DNA of 64,000 bases from Synechococcus sp. CBW1108. GTDB lineage: Bacteria; Cyanobacteriota; Cyanobacteriia; PCC-6307; Cyanobiaceae. Each line of letters starts with the position of its first letter. Within the stretch, counting starts at the first letter, position 1. The stretch is from positions 2,827,277 through 2,891,276 of the forward strand of contig NZ_CP060395.1 of NCBI RefSeq assembly GCF_015840335.1. The letters are read 5' to 3'. The notes beneath the pieces were generated by a model, which saw only the letters and a list, made by a program, of their open reading frames with translations, did not search any database and was not told the origin of the DNA. A program made the position numbers and the translations under genes. Below, piece by piece: positions 26,077-35,039 of the stretch.

Positions 26077-27648
26077 GTGCCGGATCTGAAAGGCATCCCG
26101 CCGGCCCCGGGGCCTCATCTGCTGGTGGTGGGCAGCGGGCTGGGGGGTCTCTGTGCCGCCGCCATGGCCGCCCGCCATGGCCTCGAGGTGCTGGTGCTCG
26201 AAGCCCACGACCAGCCCGGCGGCGCGGCCCATGGCTTCCAGCGCAAAGGCTTTGCCTTCGAATCCGGGCCCTCCCTCTGGAGCGGTCTGGGGAGCTGGCC
26301 CAGCAGCAATCCGCTGGCCCAAGTGCTGCGGGCGATCGGGGAGGAGGTGCCGGTCCAGCGCTACCACGAGTGGGGCCTGCTGCTGCCCGAGGGCCAGCTG
26401 CGGGTGGGTGTGGGCCTGGAGCCCTTCCTGGCCGTGGTGCGCGACCTGCGCGGAGCTGCCGCCGCCGCCGAATGGGCCCGCTTCATGCAGGTCCTGCAGC
26501 CCTTCTGCGCCGCTGCCCGTTCCCTGCCGCTGCTGGCCCTGCGGCCTGGTCTGGGCACGGCGGCCGTCCTTGGCAGCCAGGGTTTGGGGCTGCTCGCCCA
26601 GGCGGGCAGGCTGGCCCAGCTGGGGGGTGCCTTCGGACCGCTCGCCCGTCGCCACCTGCGCGATCCCTTCCTGCTCCACTGGGTGGAGCTCCTCTGCTTC
26701 CTGATCTCCGGGCTGGGGATGGAGCAGACCAGCGCCGCGGCGATGGCCACCATGTTCGGCGAGTGGTTCGAACCCGATGCCGCTCTGGACTACCCGATCG
26801 GCGGCAGCCCCGCGGTGGTGGAGGCACTGGTGCGCGGCCTGGAGCGCCACGGCGGCCGGCTTCAGTGCCGCTCCCCGGTGGCAGAGATCCTGGTGGAAGG
26901 TGGCAGGGCCTGCGGGGTACGGCTCACCGGGGGCGAACGCATTGGTGCCCGGTTGGGCGTGATCGCCAACCTCAGCCCCTGGGATCTGCTGGCCCTGCTC
27001 CCAGAGGGCTCCGTTTCTGAGCGCTGGAGGCGGCGGCGGCAGGCCACCCCGGCCTGTGCCAGCTTCCTGCACTGGCACCTGGGCCTGCGCGGCGATGACC
27101 TGACTGAGCTGCCGATCCATCACGTCTGGGTGGGCGACTGGCAGCGGGGCATCGGCGCCGAGCGCAACATGGTGGTGCTGTCGATGCCGTCGCTGCTGGA
27201 TCCCTCCCTGGCGCCCACGGGGCATCAGGTGCTGCATGGCTACACCCCCGCCAACGAACCCTGGGAGCTCTGGAGGGAATTGGAGCGGGGCAGTGCCGAT
27301 TACGAACGCCTCAAGCAGGAGCGCTGCGCGGTGTTCCACCAGGTGTTCGATGGCGTTCTGCCCGATTGGCGCGAGCGGGTGGTGATCGAGCTGCAGGGCA
27401 CCCCCCTTACCCACCGCCACTTCCTGCGGCTGCACCAGGGCAGCTACGGCCCGGCCTGGCCCGCCGATCGGGGGCCGTTTCCCGCCGGCGGCACTCCTGT
27501 GCAGGGGCTGGTGCTCTGCGGCGCCGGAGTGTTCCCCGGCATCGGCGTGCCGCCGGTGGCCGTGAGCGGCGCCATGGCGGCCCACCACTTCGTGGACGCC
27601 CTTCGCCAGCGGCGGCTGCTACAGGAAGTGGGCATCCTGGTGGCCTGA
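26077..27648 (+). CDS. CRTISO/phytoene-desaturase-like FAD oxidoreductase
   Basis: The 523-residue protein starts with GTG 26077 and has the dinucleotide-binding motif LLVVGSGLGGLCAAAMAARH followed by LEAHDQPGGAAHGF. The C-terminal FAD motif is VQGLVLCGAGVFPGIGVPPV. The overall layout matches the carotenoid isomerase (CrtH/CRTISO)-like and retinol-saturase-like family. The true CrtH or a paralogue cannot be separated by eye. The gene is intact and very GC-rich. Substrate assignment to carotenoids is by family only. Confidence 0.8.
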   Translation: MPDLKGIPPAPGPHLLVVGSGLGGLCAAAMAARHGLEVLVLEAHDQPGGAAHGFQRKGFAFESGPSLWSGLGSWPSSNPLAQVLRAIGEEVPVQRYHEWGLLLPEGQLRVGVGLEPFLAVVRDLRGAAAAAEWARFMQVLQPFCAAARSLPLLALRPGLGTAAVLGSQGLGLLAQAGRLAQLGGAFGPLARRHLRDPFLLHWVELLCFLISGLGMEQTSAAAMATMFGEWFEPDAALDYPIGGSPAVVEALVRGLERHGGRLQCRSPVAEILVEGGRACGVRLTGGERIGARLGVIANLSPWDLLALLPEGSVSERWRRRRQATPACASFLHWHLGLRGDDLTELPIHHVWVGDWQRGIGAERNMVVLSMPSLLDPSLAPTGHQVLHGYTPANEPWELWRELERGSADYERLKQERCAVFHQVFDGVLPDWRERVVIELQGTPLTHRHFLRLHQGSYGPAWPADRGPFPAGGTPVQGLVLCGAGVFPGIGVPPVAVSGAMAAHHFVDALRQRRLLQEVGILVA

Positions 27649-27822
27649 GACGGCCGGGCTCAAGGGCTGCTCCCAGGCTTCCTCTGGGCAGATCAGATCC
27701 CAGCAGCTGCCGATTGGCTCGGGCAAGGAGAAGAGCACCAGCTGCAGAACTGCTGTGCTGGCCTGGCCGGCCTTGGGCTGCTTGGTGCTGCTGGAGCGGA
27801 GCAGGGTGGAGGTGGGGTGCAT
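27619..27822 (-). CDS. Possible small protein, 67 aa
   Basis: This is a minus-strand ORF starting MHPTSTLLRSSSTKQPKAGQ, with ordinary composition, followed by VLQLVLFSLPEPIG and CWDLICPEEAWEQPL. It overlaps the 3' end of the CRTISO-like gene by 30 bp. I have no family match, so it may be spurious. Otherwise the region 27649-28008 holds nothing I can name. Confidence 0.3.
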   Translation of the reverse strand: MHPTSTLLRSSSTKQPKAGQASTAVLQLVLFSLPEPIGSCWDLICPEEAWEQPLSPAVSGHQDAHFL

Positions 27823-28008
27823 CGCAGGCAGGAGAAAAAACGCTCCCTCACGCGCCCACTGAGCCGCCGGGTCAAGGCCGCCCGAGTGGCACCGAAAGGA
27901 GCACTCAGTAATTCCCACCGAGCGGTCGCCTTGGCCTTGACCCTGCTGGCCATCCCGATCCAGAGGCGCCAATGGCGATAGCATTGCTAGCGACGCTGTG
28001 ATGGAGCC

Positions 28009-28245
28009 ATGCCTGATCTGTTGGTGCGCGGCGTCGATGACGCCCTGGTCCAGGCGCTCAAGAAGCGCGCTGGCGCCCATGGCCGCAGCCAGGAAGCGGA
28101 ACTGCGGGCGATCCTGTCCGCTGCGCTGCTGAGCCCACCGCGGTGCAACCTGGCGGAATTACTGGCTGCCATGCCGGATGTCGGTGTGGATGCCGATTTC
28201 CAGCGCCCGGGGGATCAAGCAGGGGACCGTGATGTTTTTGATTGA
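28009..28245 (+). CDS. FitA/VapB-type Arc-like antitoxin
   Basis: The 78-residue protein begins MPDLLVRGVDDALVQALKKR and has AGAHGRSQEAELRAILSAAL, the ribbon-helix-helix pattern of FitA-type antitoxins (A.RGRS.EAE.R.IL). It overlaps the start of the PIN toxin gene by 14 bp, which indicates coupled translation. Confidence 0.85.
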   Translation: MPDLLVRGVDDALVQALKKRAGAHGRSQEAELRAILSAALLSPPRCNLAELLAAMPDVGVDADFQRPGDQAGDRDVFD

Positions 28246-28657
28246 CACCAACGTGATCAGCGAGGCCCGCAAGGGGCGCCGCGCTGATGCGGGTGTGCAG
28301 GACTTTTGGGCTGCTGCAGCCCGAGACAATACCCCGCTTTTTCTGGCGGCGGTCACCATCGGTGAGCTACGCCACGGGGTGGAGTTGATTCGCAATAGGG
28401 GGGATCAACAGCAAGCTCAACTGCTGGAGCAGTGGCTGGCTGAGGTTTTGCAGACCTACGGCGATCGGGTGCTGGACCTTGATGGCGATGCAGCCCAGAT
28501 TTGGGGGCGACTGCGGGTCCCCAATCCCCACAACGCCATCGATAAGCAGATCGCCGCCATCGCCCTGCTGCACGACCTCATGGTTGTTACGCGCAATATC
28601 GATGACTTCGCCGGCTGCAGAGTGCGGCTGCTGAATCCGTTTCAGCCCCCGCCGTGA
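28232..28657 (+). CDS. FitB/VapC-type PIN-domain toxin
   Basis: The start at ATG 28232 gives MFLIDTNVISEARKGRRADA with the first PIN Asp. LAAVTIGELRHGVELIRN carries the conserved Glu, and VPNPHNAIDKQIAAIALLHD plus VVTRNIDDFAG carries the remaining acidic residues. PIN toxins are Mg-dependent RNases. All four acidic positions are present and the frame is intact, so this is the one toxin of the PIN class in the window that looks functional. Confidence 0.88.
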   Translation: MFLIDTNVISEARKGRRADAGVQDFWAAAARDNTPLFLAAVTIGELRHGVELIRNRGDQQQAQLLEQWLAEVLQTYGDRVLDLDGDAAQIWGRLRVPNPHNAIDKQIAAIALLHDLMVVTRNIDDFAGCRVRLLNPFQPPP

Positions 28658-28878
28658 TGCACACCCTCAGTTTGATGGTTCCCAGACCCTCACCCCTCCA
28701 TCCGCGGCAACACTGCACCGCCCAGCAGCGCCAGCGTGCCGGGGCAACCCCAACCGATAACCCCACTGTTGTGCTGATAAGCGGGGCTAACAACTGTCTT
28801 GAACCCGGGGAGCCAGGCGATCCAGGCGATCCAGCACGGGGCATCCACAATGGATACGCTTCCCTCTCAATGCCTCTC

Positions 28879-29148
28879 ATGCCAGATCACGACGAACGGA
28901 AGCTCAGCATTCGCGAAATGATCAACGCCCACCTGTTCCCGGTACTGGCCTTGGCCGCCACGGCAAGCGCAATCTCGATTGCGATGTCGCTTGCCCCCGT
29001 CGCTGAGCAAGCCGCACGGTGGAACAAGTGCTACGACGCTGGGCTGGCATGGCTGGAGCGCAGCAGTCCCAGCATCAAGGGCGGCGACCGCACGGCCATT
29101 GCAGCCAACTTCTGCAATGGAGGGCTGCCCAACAGACCTGCTCGGTAG
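28879..29148 (+). CDS. Small membrane-anchored protein of unknown function
   Basis: Starting at ATG 28879, the 89-residue product is MPDHDERKLSIREMINAHLF followed by one hydrophobic helix (VLALAATASAISIAMSLAPV) and a soluble tail with two Cys (NKCYDAGLAWLERSS, NFCNGGLPNR). The upstream region holds a short tandem repeat of GGCGATCCA near 28818. I do not recognise a named family. Confidence 0.55.
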   Translation: MPDHDERKLSIREMINAHLFPVLALAATASAISIAMSLAPVAEQAARWNKCYDAGLAWLERSSPSIKGGDRTAIAANFCNGGLPNRPAR

Positions 29149-29630
29149 AGAAATTTCCACCACTATCCGCGCATAGCCTAGGGCGCCAAACCTTGTTAAA
29201 TAGAGCCGGTGCTAGAACATAAAAACTGGAAGACGGCTTGATGGATTGTGGCTATGCGCTGATATTACTACCTCGCAGCGATGACTTTGCAAAATAACAA
29301 GTAGTGCGTTAACAAGGCAACCATCTGCAATCATACGGCCGACCTGCCGCGATCGCTCTCGGCAGGTTTTAAAACTCTTGAAATCGGCGACTCTATGATT
29401 CAAGCCAGGAGAAACAACAAGATTGTGCTTCAGACAGCAATGCATATTGCTGCGCGAGACGCAAAAGCCGAATTTCACTTGAAAAGACGGACACATTTGA
29501 TAATACTTGTAATTTGACAACTCGCTGAAAGAATCTGCCTTCCATGGGGAACATTGCTAACGCCGGTAGGTCTTCATTGAAGTTGCCAATAAAATCGTAA
29601 CATCAGCACTAATTCAAACACTGGGTTGCT
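29149..29630. other. AT-richer gap without a confident gene
   Basis: This is nearly 500 bp of lower-GC sequence between a small membrane protein and the AcfC-like gene. The only long ORF (minus, 29520-29212) has an odd Cys/His-rich composition and no recognisable motif. No hairpin terminator or tRNA was seen. It may hold the promoter of the AcfC-like gene and decayed DNA. Confidence 0.4.
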
Positions 29631-30437
29631 ATGCATAGAATCCTGTACACCCTTTTGGCACTTACCACCACCCTGTTCCCTGCTGCATCTATGGCTCAGA
29701 GAAATTCATCTCCCACAGAAGTAAACCGCCCCCAGGCTCGAGATGGTGTGATCAGACTTTATGGTGCCTGCGGACCGCAAAATGCCTTGCGCAAAGTGGC
29801 AGATGCATGGGAACGGAGCAACGATCTGATTGTCTGGATCACCTGCGGACCAGAACCATCCTGGAGCCGACAAGCGCAGGTCGACGCGGACATCATCTGG
29901 GGAACGCCAGAGCAATCAATGACCGCATTTCTGCAATCATTTCCCAGCTTCCCATCGGCAGATGTTGTCCCTATCTATCTACGTCCTGCAATCATTGCGG
30001 TTAAGACTGGAAACCCCCGCCGCATTCAAAGATTTGAGGATTTGCTCCAGCCAGGCATACGCATCGTCGTCACCGAAGGATCTGGCATTGCCAATACCTC
30101 TGGCACAGGCACTTGGGAAGACATAGCCGGGCGACTAGTAAATCTGGAGGATATCAAGCGCTTCCGCCGCAATATTGTGGCTTTTTCCACGGGTTCCGTC
30201 GCCAGCTTCAAGGCATTCAAGGAGCTTGATGCCGACGCCTAGATCACCTGGCCTGAATGGGCCGTTGACAATCCCAACGTCCTCCAGGCAATTCCCATTT
30301 CGAGTAATCGAAACATCTGGAGAGATCTGAATATTGCTCTATCGACCTCTGCGGATCCACAAGCCGCATCCTTCATTCAATTCCTGGTCTCCGATGAGGC
30401 ACAAAAGCTGATGCGTAGCGCTGGCTATGTGCGTTAG
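29631..30437 (+). pseudogene. AcfC-like periplasmic substrate-binding protein with in-frame TAG
   Basis: A signal peptide (MHRILYTLLALTTTLFPAAS, then MAQ) leads into VIRLYGACGPQNALRKVADA, ADIIWGTPEQSMTAFLQSFP, VVPIYLRPAIIAVKTGNPRR and GTWEDIAGR, the AcfC-like family of molybdate-receptor-related binding proteins. After DADA a TAG at 30240-30242 stops the frame where the family has Trp (DAW...W). The same frame then continues ITWPEWAVDNPNVLQAIPIS to QKLMRSAGYVR and a natural stop at 30437. A single TGG-to-TAG change is the simplest explanation. The full length would be 268 residues. Confidence 0.8.
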
Positions 30438-30581
30438 GCCACCTCAAGATTGCTAACTGGCTTCGCGCCAGCTAGCAGCAATGCCGCCAAGATCAACAAA
30501 GCCGCTATCAATGTGTGCACTCTGAGCGCTTCGCCAAGCAGCAGATAGGCACTCACAAACGACACAAATATTCCGCCATTA
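30434..30581 (-). pseudogene. EamA/DMT transporter, C-terminal part (split by IS3 copy 1)
   Basis: On the minus strand the fragment reads NGGIFVSFVSAYLLLGEALR, then a helix LIAALLILAALLLAGAKPVS and the stop. Removing the 4.46-kb insertion and one TTA duplication joins it exactly in frame to the N-terminal part at 35344-35040 (VALWG|NGGIF). The GEAL block and final helix are typical for EamA-type drug/metabolite transporters. Confidence 0.85.
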
Positions 30582-30646
30582 CCCCCGGTTTCAGGAAAGA
30601 TGTCACCCCTTTGATCCATCCATCCGGGGGCTTGAGGACATGACCA

Positions 30647-31153
30647 ATGCGCCGATACAGCGAGGCCGTTAAGGCTGATGTGAGGAGACGGATGCACCCG
30701 CCCCACAGGCAGAGCGTGGCCCGGATTTCAGAGGAGCTGGGCATTCACGTGATGACCCTCTACAAATGGAGGAAGGCCTGGCGGTTGCAGGGAGAGGTGG
30801 TGCCGGCATCCGAGAAGGAACCAGAGGGCTGGAACGCCGCCGACAAGTTCACGGTGGTGCTGGAAAGCGCCGGGCTCAATGCCACCGAACTCAGCGCCTA
30901 CTGCCGCGAGCGGGGCCTGTTCCCTGAGCAGGTGAGCCGTTGGCGGCAGGCGGCCCAGGATGCCAACGCCAAGCCGGTGCTGACGATGGCCGAACAGAAG
31001 GAGCTCGAGAAGCTCCGCGCCCAGGACCAGCGGGAGATCAAAGCCCTCAGAAAGGAGCTGCAGCGCAAGGAGAAGGCCATGGCGGAGATGGCGGCTTTGC
31101 TGGTGCTGCAAAAAAAGTGGGATGCCTTCTGTTCGGAGGAAGAGGAAGGCTGA
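30647..31153 (+). CDS. IS3 copy 1 OrfA (HTH protein)
   Basis: The 168-residue OrfA begins MRRYSEAVKADVRRRMHPPH and has an HTH (RISEELGIHVMTLYKWRKAW), followed by an Arg/Lys/Glu-rich coiled coil (QKELEKLRAQDQREIKALRK). Near its end the heptamer A AAA AAG (31111-31117) overlaps the OrfB frame, a classic -1 slippage site of IS3 elements. Confidence 0.88.
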   Translation: MRRYSEAVKADVRRRMHPPHRQSVARISEELGIHVMTLYKWRKAWRLQGEVVPASEKEPEGWNAADKFTVVLESAGLNATELSAYCRERGLFPEQVSRWRQAAQDANAKPVLTMAEQKELEKLRAQDQREIKALRKELQRKEKAMAEMAALLVLQKKWDAFCSEEEEG

Positions 31154-32018
31154 CCAGCGCCGTGCACCGGCGGAAGGTGATCGAGCTGATCGGGGAGGCC
31201 AATGCTGCGGGCGCCGGCCTGGTGAGGGCCTGTGGTGTGATCGGCATCTGCCTGCGCACCCTCAAACGCTGGCGGAAGGCCTTCCTGGGTGATGGGGACG
31301 GCGTGGATCGCCGTAAAGGCAGTGCTCGGCTGGTGGGTCACCGCCTGAGCGAGGAAGAGCGCCAGCGAATCCTGCTGACGTGCAACCAGCCGGAGTACGC
31401 CGCGCTGCCGCCAGGGCAGATCGTGCCGGCACTGTCCGATCAAAAGCTCTTTATTGGTTCAGAGAGCAGCTTCTATCGGGTGCTGCACCAGGCGGGTCAG
31501 TGCCACCGCCGGGGGAGGGCCAGGCTGCCTCAAGAACCGCGCTCGGTGCCGCGCCTCAGGGCGGATGGCCCGAACCAGGTTTGGAGCTGGGACATCAGCT
31601 TCCTGCCGACCACGGTGCGGGGTGTGTGGCTCTACCTCTACCTGGTGATCGACGTCTGGAGCCGCAAAGTGGTGGCCTGGGATGTGGCCGAGGTGGAGTC
31701 GGCTCAGATCGCCGCGGATCTGGTGCAGCGGGCCTGCCTCAAGGAGCGCTACCACCGCCCCAACGGCTTTGGCCGCCGCCAGTGCCAGCAGCAGCCACTA
31801 ATCCTCCACGCCGACAACGGCAATGCAATGCGCGGGGCGACGCTGGAATCACGGCTCGAGGAGATGGGCGTGCTCAGATCCTTCTCCCGGCCAAGGGTCT
31901 CAAACGACAACCCATACTCGGATGTCCGCCGACAATGAAGTTGGCCGGTCGGCGACAAGCTCGTTGGCCGGTGGGGTGAGTGCTGGAGACCCTGGTGCCG
32001 ATGCGCAGGGACCAGGTG

Positions 32019-33617
32019 ATGCCGGCACCACTGACAAGCCACCAACGCAATCTGTTCATGACGAAACGACGAGGCGGCAGCAGCCAGGAGGCTGCTGCCG
32101 CGGCGGCGGGCATCTCAGTGCGCAGTGCTCGCCGGATTGAATGCAATCAGCTGCAGCCGCGGGCGAACCAGCCCCGTGGCCGCACCCGCCCCGATCCGCT
32201 GGTAGGGGTATGGGAGGAGGAGCTGGTGCCGTTGCTGCAGCGCTCACCCGCGCTGACGCCGATCACGCTCCTGGAGCATCTGCAGCAGCAGAAACCTGAT
32301 GTGGACTGGATTCCGCTACAGCGCACCCTGCAGCGCCGGGTGCGGGAGTGGAAGGCACTGCACGGCCCGGCGCCGGAGGTGATCTTCCCTTTGAGCTATG
32401 AGCCTGGCGAAATTGCCTTCTGTGACTTCACCCAGCTCAAGGGGGTGGAGGTGACGATCGCCGGCCAGGTGTTCCCCCATCTGCTGTTCCACTACCGCCT
32501 GGCCTGGAGCGGCTGGAGCTATGCGCAGGTGGTCCAGGGCGGCGAGAGTTTTGCAGCCCTCTCCGAGGGTCTGCAGAACGCTCTGGCTGCCTGCGGCGGG
32601 GTGCCAGGTGAACTGCGCACCGACCGGTTATCAGCAGCGTGCCGTAACCGCAACGGCAGTTTCAGCTCCGACATCACCCGCCGTTATCACGCCCTCTGCA
32701 GCCACTACAGCCTGGCCTACAGCCGCAACAACCTGGGGGTGGCGCATGAGAACGGCCGTGTGGAGAGTCCCCATGGCCATCTCAAGCGGCGGATCGAGCA
32801 GGCGTTGCTGCTGCGCGGCAGCAGTGATTTCGAGTCGCTGGCTGAATACCAGGCTTTTCTGGCCGCGGTGATTGACCAGTACAACAGGCCGCGCCTGATC
32901 CGGCTGGAGCAGGAGCAGGCGGCGCTGCGGCCACTACCGCGGTTTCGTTTTGCCGACTACGACATTGAACAGCTCACGGTGCGGCGCACCAGCACGATCG
33001 AGGTACGCAGAGTCGTGTATTCGGTGCCGCCGCGGCTGATCGACCAGCGGCTGACGGTGCGGATCTTCCACGACCGGCTGCAGCTGCTTCTGGGCCGGCA
33101 GATCGCCTGCGAACTGGAGCGGCGCCACGGCGGTGTCGAGCGTCATGGGCGGGCGTGGAGCATCGATCTGGAGCACCTGATCGATGCGCTCAGGCGAAAA
33201 CCCCGGGCATTGCTGCACTGCAGTTACCAGCGGGAGCTGTTCCCCGATGAGCGCTGGTGGCAGCTGTGGCAGCAGCTGCGCAATGGCGGTGACCGTGACG
33301 CCGCCGCCCGATTGATGGTCGAGGCGCTGTATGTGGGCTGCCGCCTGGCGGGCTACGAGCCAGTGCTGGGTTGGCTCGAGAAGGCCCATCAACGGCAAGG
33401 GCTGTCGCTGGCGGCGCTGCAGCAACGCTTCCGGCTGCCGCCCCATCGCCCCCACCCACCGCAACGCATTCCCCAACACAGCCTGCAGAGCTATGACGAC
33501 CTCCTTGCCCTCCATCCCGCGGCCCCAGGCGGCGGAAGCCGCCCTGCCGATCCTGCTGCGACAGCTGCGGTTGGCATGGATCCGCTGCCACTGGCAGAGC
33601 ATCGCCTCGCAGGCTGA
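32019..33617 (+). CDS. istA: IstA transposase (IS21 family)
   Basis: The protein of about 532 residues has an N-terminal HTH (AAAAGISVRSARRIE) and an rve catalytic core with YEPGEIAFCDFTQLKGVEVT (first Asp), GVPGELRTDRLSAACRNRNG (second Asp) and GVAHENGRVESPHGHLKRRI (Glu). The C-terminal part has REYSVPPRL-like RRVVYSVPPRLIDQRLTVRI. I chose ATG 32019, although an in-frame GTG lies at 31980. Its 3' end overlaps istB by about 125 bp. Confidence 0.88.
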   Translation: MPAPLTSHQRNLFMTKRRGGSSQEAAAAAAGISVRSARRIECNQLQPRANQPRGRTRPDPLVGVWEEELVPLLQRSPALTPITLLEHLQQQKPDVDWIPLQRTLQRRVREWKALHGPAPEVIFPLSYEPGEIAFCDFTQLKGVEVTIAGQVFPHLLFHYRLAWSGWSYAQVVQGGESFAALSEGLQNALAACGGVPGELRTDRLSAACRNRNGSFSSDITRRYHALCSHYSLAYSRNNLGVAHENGRVESPHGHLKRRIEQALLLRGSSDFESLAEYQAFLAAVIDQYNRPRLIRLEQEQAALRPLPRFRFADYDIEQLTVRRTSTIEVRRVVYSVPPRLIDQRLTVRIFHDRLQLLLGRQIACELERRHGGVERHGRAWSIDLEHLIDALRRKPRALLHCSYQRELFPDERWWQLWQQLRNGGDRDAAARLMVEALYVGCRLAGYEPVLGWLEKAHQRQGLSLAALQQRFRLPPHRPHPPQRIPQHSLQSYDDLLALHPAAPGGGSRPADPAATAAVGMDPLPLAEHRLAG

Positions 33618-34284
33618 GGGCGAGGGCTGGAGCCCCAGCCAGTTTCTCTATGCCCTCTGTGAGCAGGAGGTGGAGCAGCGCCAGCAGGCCCGCCAGCAAC
33701 GGTTGCTGCGATCAGCCCAGCTGCCCTGGAGCAAGGTGCTGGCGGATTACGACCATGGCGGCCGAATCGAGGCGCACCGATGGCAGGAGCTGGAGGCCTT
33801 GAGCCGCCAGAGCGAGTGGCTGCAGCGGAGTGAAAACGTGCTCTTGTTCGGCCCCAGCGGTGTGGGCAAAACCCATCTGGCCATCGGCATCGCCCTGGCG
33901 CAGATCGGCCTGGATCAGGCCTGCCGCTTCTATCCCGCCACGAGCCTGGTGCAGGAGCTGCAGAAGGCCCGCGCCGAATACAACCTGCCGGCAGCGCTGG
34001 AGCGGCTGGATCGCTACCCGCTGCTGCTGATCGATGACATTGGCTATGTGCGGCGGGATGAACAGGAGAGCAGCGTGCTGTTTGAGCTGATCTGCCACCG
34101 CTACGAGCGCCGATCGCTGCTGATCACCGCCAATCAGCCGTTCACCGCCTGGGATGAGATCTTCCCCAGCAGCTCAATGACCGTGGCGGCGGTGGACCGG
34201 CTGGTGCACCACTGCCACATCGTCGAGATCAGCGGCGACAGCCACCGCCGCGCCCAAGCAAGCCGGCGCAGCGGCAGCAAATAG
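33493..34284 (+). CDS. istB: IstB ATPase (IS21 family helper)
   Basis: The 263-residue AAA+ helper protein has Walker A GPSGVGKTHLAIGIAL, Walker B YPLLLIDDIGYVRRDEQESS and the sensor region RRSLLITANQPFTAWDEIFP. The start at ATG 33493 (MTTSLPSIPR) gives the standard IstB N terminus with LLRQLRLAWI. The gene is intact. IstB regulates target choice and assembly of IstA. Confidence 0.9.
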   Translation: MTTSLPSIPRPQAAEAALPILLRQLRLAWIRCHWQSIASQAEGEGWSPSQFLYALCEQEVEQRQQARQQRLLRSAQLPWSKVLADYDHGGRIEAHRWQELEALSRQSEWLQRSENVLLFGPSGVGKTHLAIGIALAQIGLDQACRFYPATSLVQELQKARAEYNLPAALERLDRYPLLLIDDIGYVRRDEQESSVLFELICHRYERRSLLITANQPFTAWDEIFPSSSMTVAAVDRLVHHCHIVEISGDSHRRAQASRRSGSK

Positions 34285-34653
34285 CCACAGCAGCCGTAGA
34301 GAAGCGGAGAACAGCCCGGGAGATTGTCGTCCGGCGACAACCTGGTGCCGATGGTGCCAGACCCCGGCGGGGAGCTCCGCGCTGCCGGCGGACTGTGCGG
34401 TCCGCCGGCTCGTGCGCTCCAGGGCAAGGCTCAGCAGAGGTCTCGGCGCCTAACCGGCCAACGTGGTTGTCGCCTGGTGCCGATCAGAGGAAGTCAGTGC
34501 TGGCAATGGCTCGGACTGATGTGTGGCTCAGTTTTCGTGTCGCCTCCAGCGTCATCGCCCCCCAGTTGTCGCCGGCGACAACTGGGGGGCGATCAGTTCC
34601 CCTCACCGGCCAACTTGATTGACGCCAATCGGCCAAGGGGGTTGACGCGGGAC
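34285..34653. other. IS21-type right-end non-coding region with repeats
   Basis: The region of about 370 bp between istB and the right tip contains no gene. It holds several copies of a GTTGTCGCC/GGCGACAAC-type motif, GTGCCGAT repeats and the 40-bp palindrome described separately. These are probably transposase-binding sites. Confidence 0.6.
34554..34593. repeat. 40-bp perfect palindrome in the IS21 right end
   Basis: Bases 34554-34573 are the exact reverse complement of 34574-34593 with no spacer. The arm is ATCGCCCCCCAGTTGTCGCC. A transcript or single strand would form a very stable hairpin. It could act as a terminator, as insulation from outside transcription, or as a recombinase-binding site. 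Confidence 0.85.
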
Positions 34654-35039
34654 ACTCGGAATCCCTTTTCCGTACGGTCAAATACCGCCCCGACTACCCC
34701 AGCCGGCCATTCGCCAACAAAGAGGAGGCCTGTGAATGGGTGGCAGCATTTGTGGATTGGTACAACCACCGGCACCACCACAGCGCGATCAAATTCGTGA
34801 CGCCCCACCAGCGCCACAGTGGAGCTGCCAAGGCCATTTGCCAGCAGCGCACTGATGTCTACGAGGCCGCCCGCCGTGCCAATCCAACGCGCTGGAGCGG
34901 TGCCACCCGCTGCTGGAGTCAACCGGCAGAAGTGTGGATAAACAAGCCAACAGAAGAGCCCGATCCGGTCCTGGCGCTACCCTTAATCAAGGCCGCCTGA
35001 ATGGCAGCCAAGGAGTGACAACTTTCCTGAAAGTCACCG

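Larger units (their letters stand above)
31923..34654 (+). mobile_element. IS21-family element, 2,732 bp, nested in IS3 copy 1
   Basis: The ends begin TGTCCGCCGACAATG on the left and, read inward, TGTCCCGCGTCAAC on the right (TGT...ACA termini). They are flanked by a 6-bp direct repeat CTCGGA (31917-31922 and 34655-34660). istA and istB are in the usual order. Subterminal repeats with the pattern ACCGGCCAAC.TG.TTG occur near both ends, as expected for IS21 IstA-binding sites. Confidence 0.9.
31118..35000 (+). pseudogene. IS3 copy 1 OrfB transposase, split by IS21-family element
   Basis: The rve-type DDE transposase is read in the -1 frame after the slippery site. The 5' part runs to 31922 and has WSWDISFLPTTVRGVWLYLY (first Asp) and LILHADNGNAMRGATLESRL (second Asp). 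It stops at NDNPYS. The 3' part resumes at 34655 with the catalytic Glu region (SLFRTVKYRPDYPS) and ends LPLIKAA at 35000. The nested insertion separates the third catalytic residue, so this copy is inactive. Confidence 0.88.
30582..35039 (+). mobile_element. IS3-family element, copy 1, carrying a nested IS21-family element
   Basis: The ends match the other copies: the left end begins CCCCCGGTTTCAGGAAAG and the right end finishes CTTTCCTGAAAGTCACCG. A TTA target duplication lies at 30579-30581 and 35040-35042. Without the 2,732-bp IS21-type insert and its 6-bp duplication the element is 1,720 bp, the same as copies 2-4. It splits an EamA transporter gene. Confidence 0.92.

Noticed and set aside
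25997-26089. 31-codon ORF (MAILSDGTLLAPLTKAAYRL...) before the CRTISO-like gene
   Set aside because: It overlaps both the end of the broken FAD oxidoreductase and the start of the next gene, and has no supporting motif; it could be a remnant but cannot be supported as a gene.
28810-28845. CRISPR-like short repeats (GGCGATCCA units)
   Set aside because: Only two adjacent 9-bp units without spacers. No array or cas gene is present.
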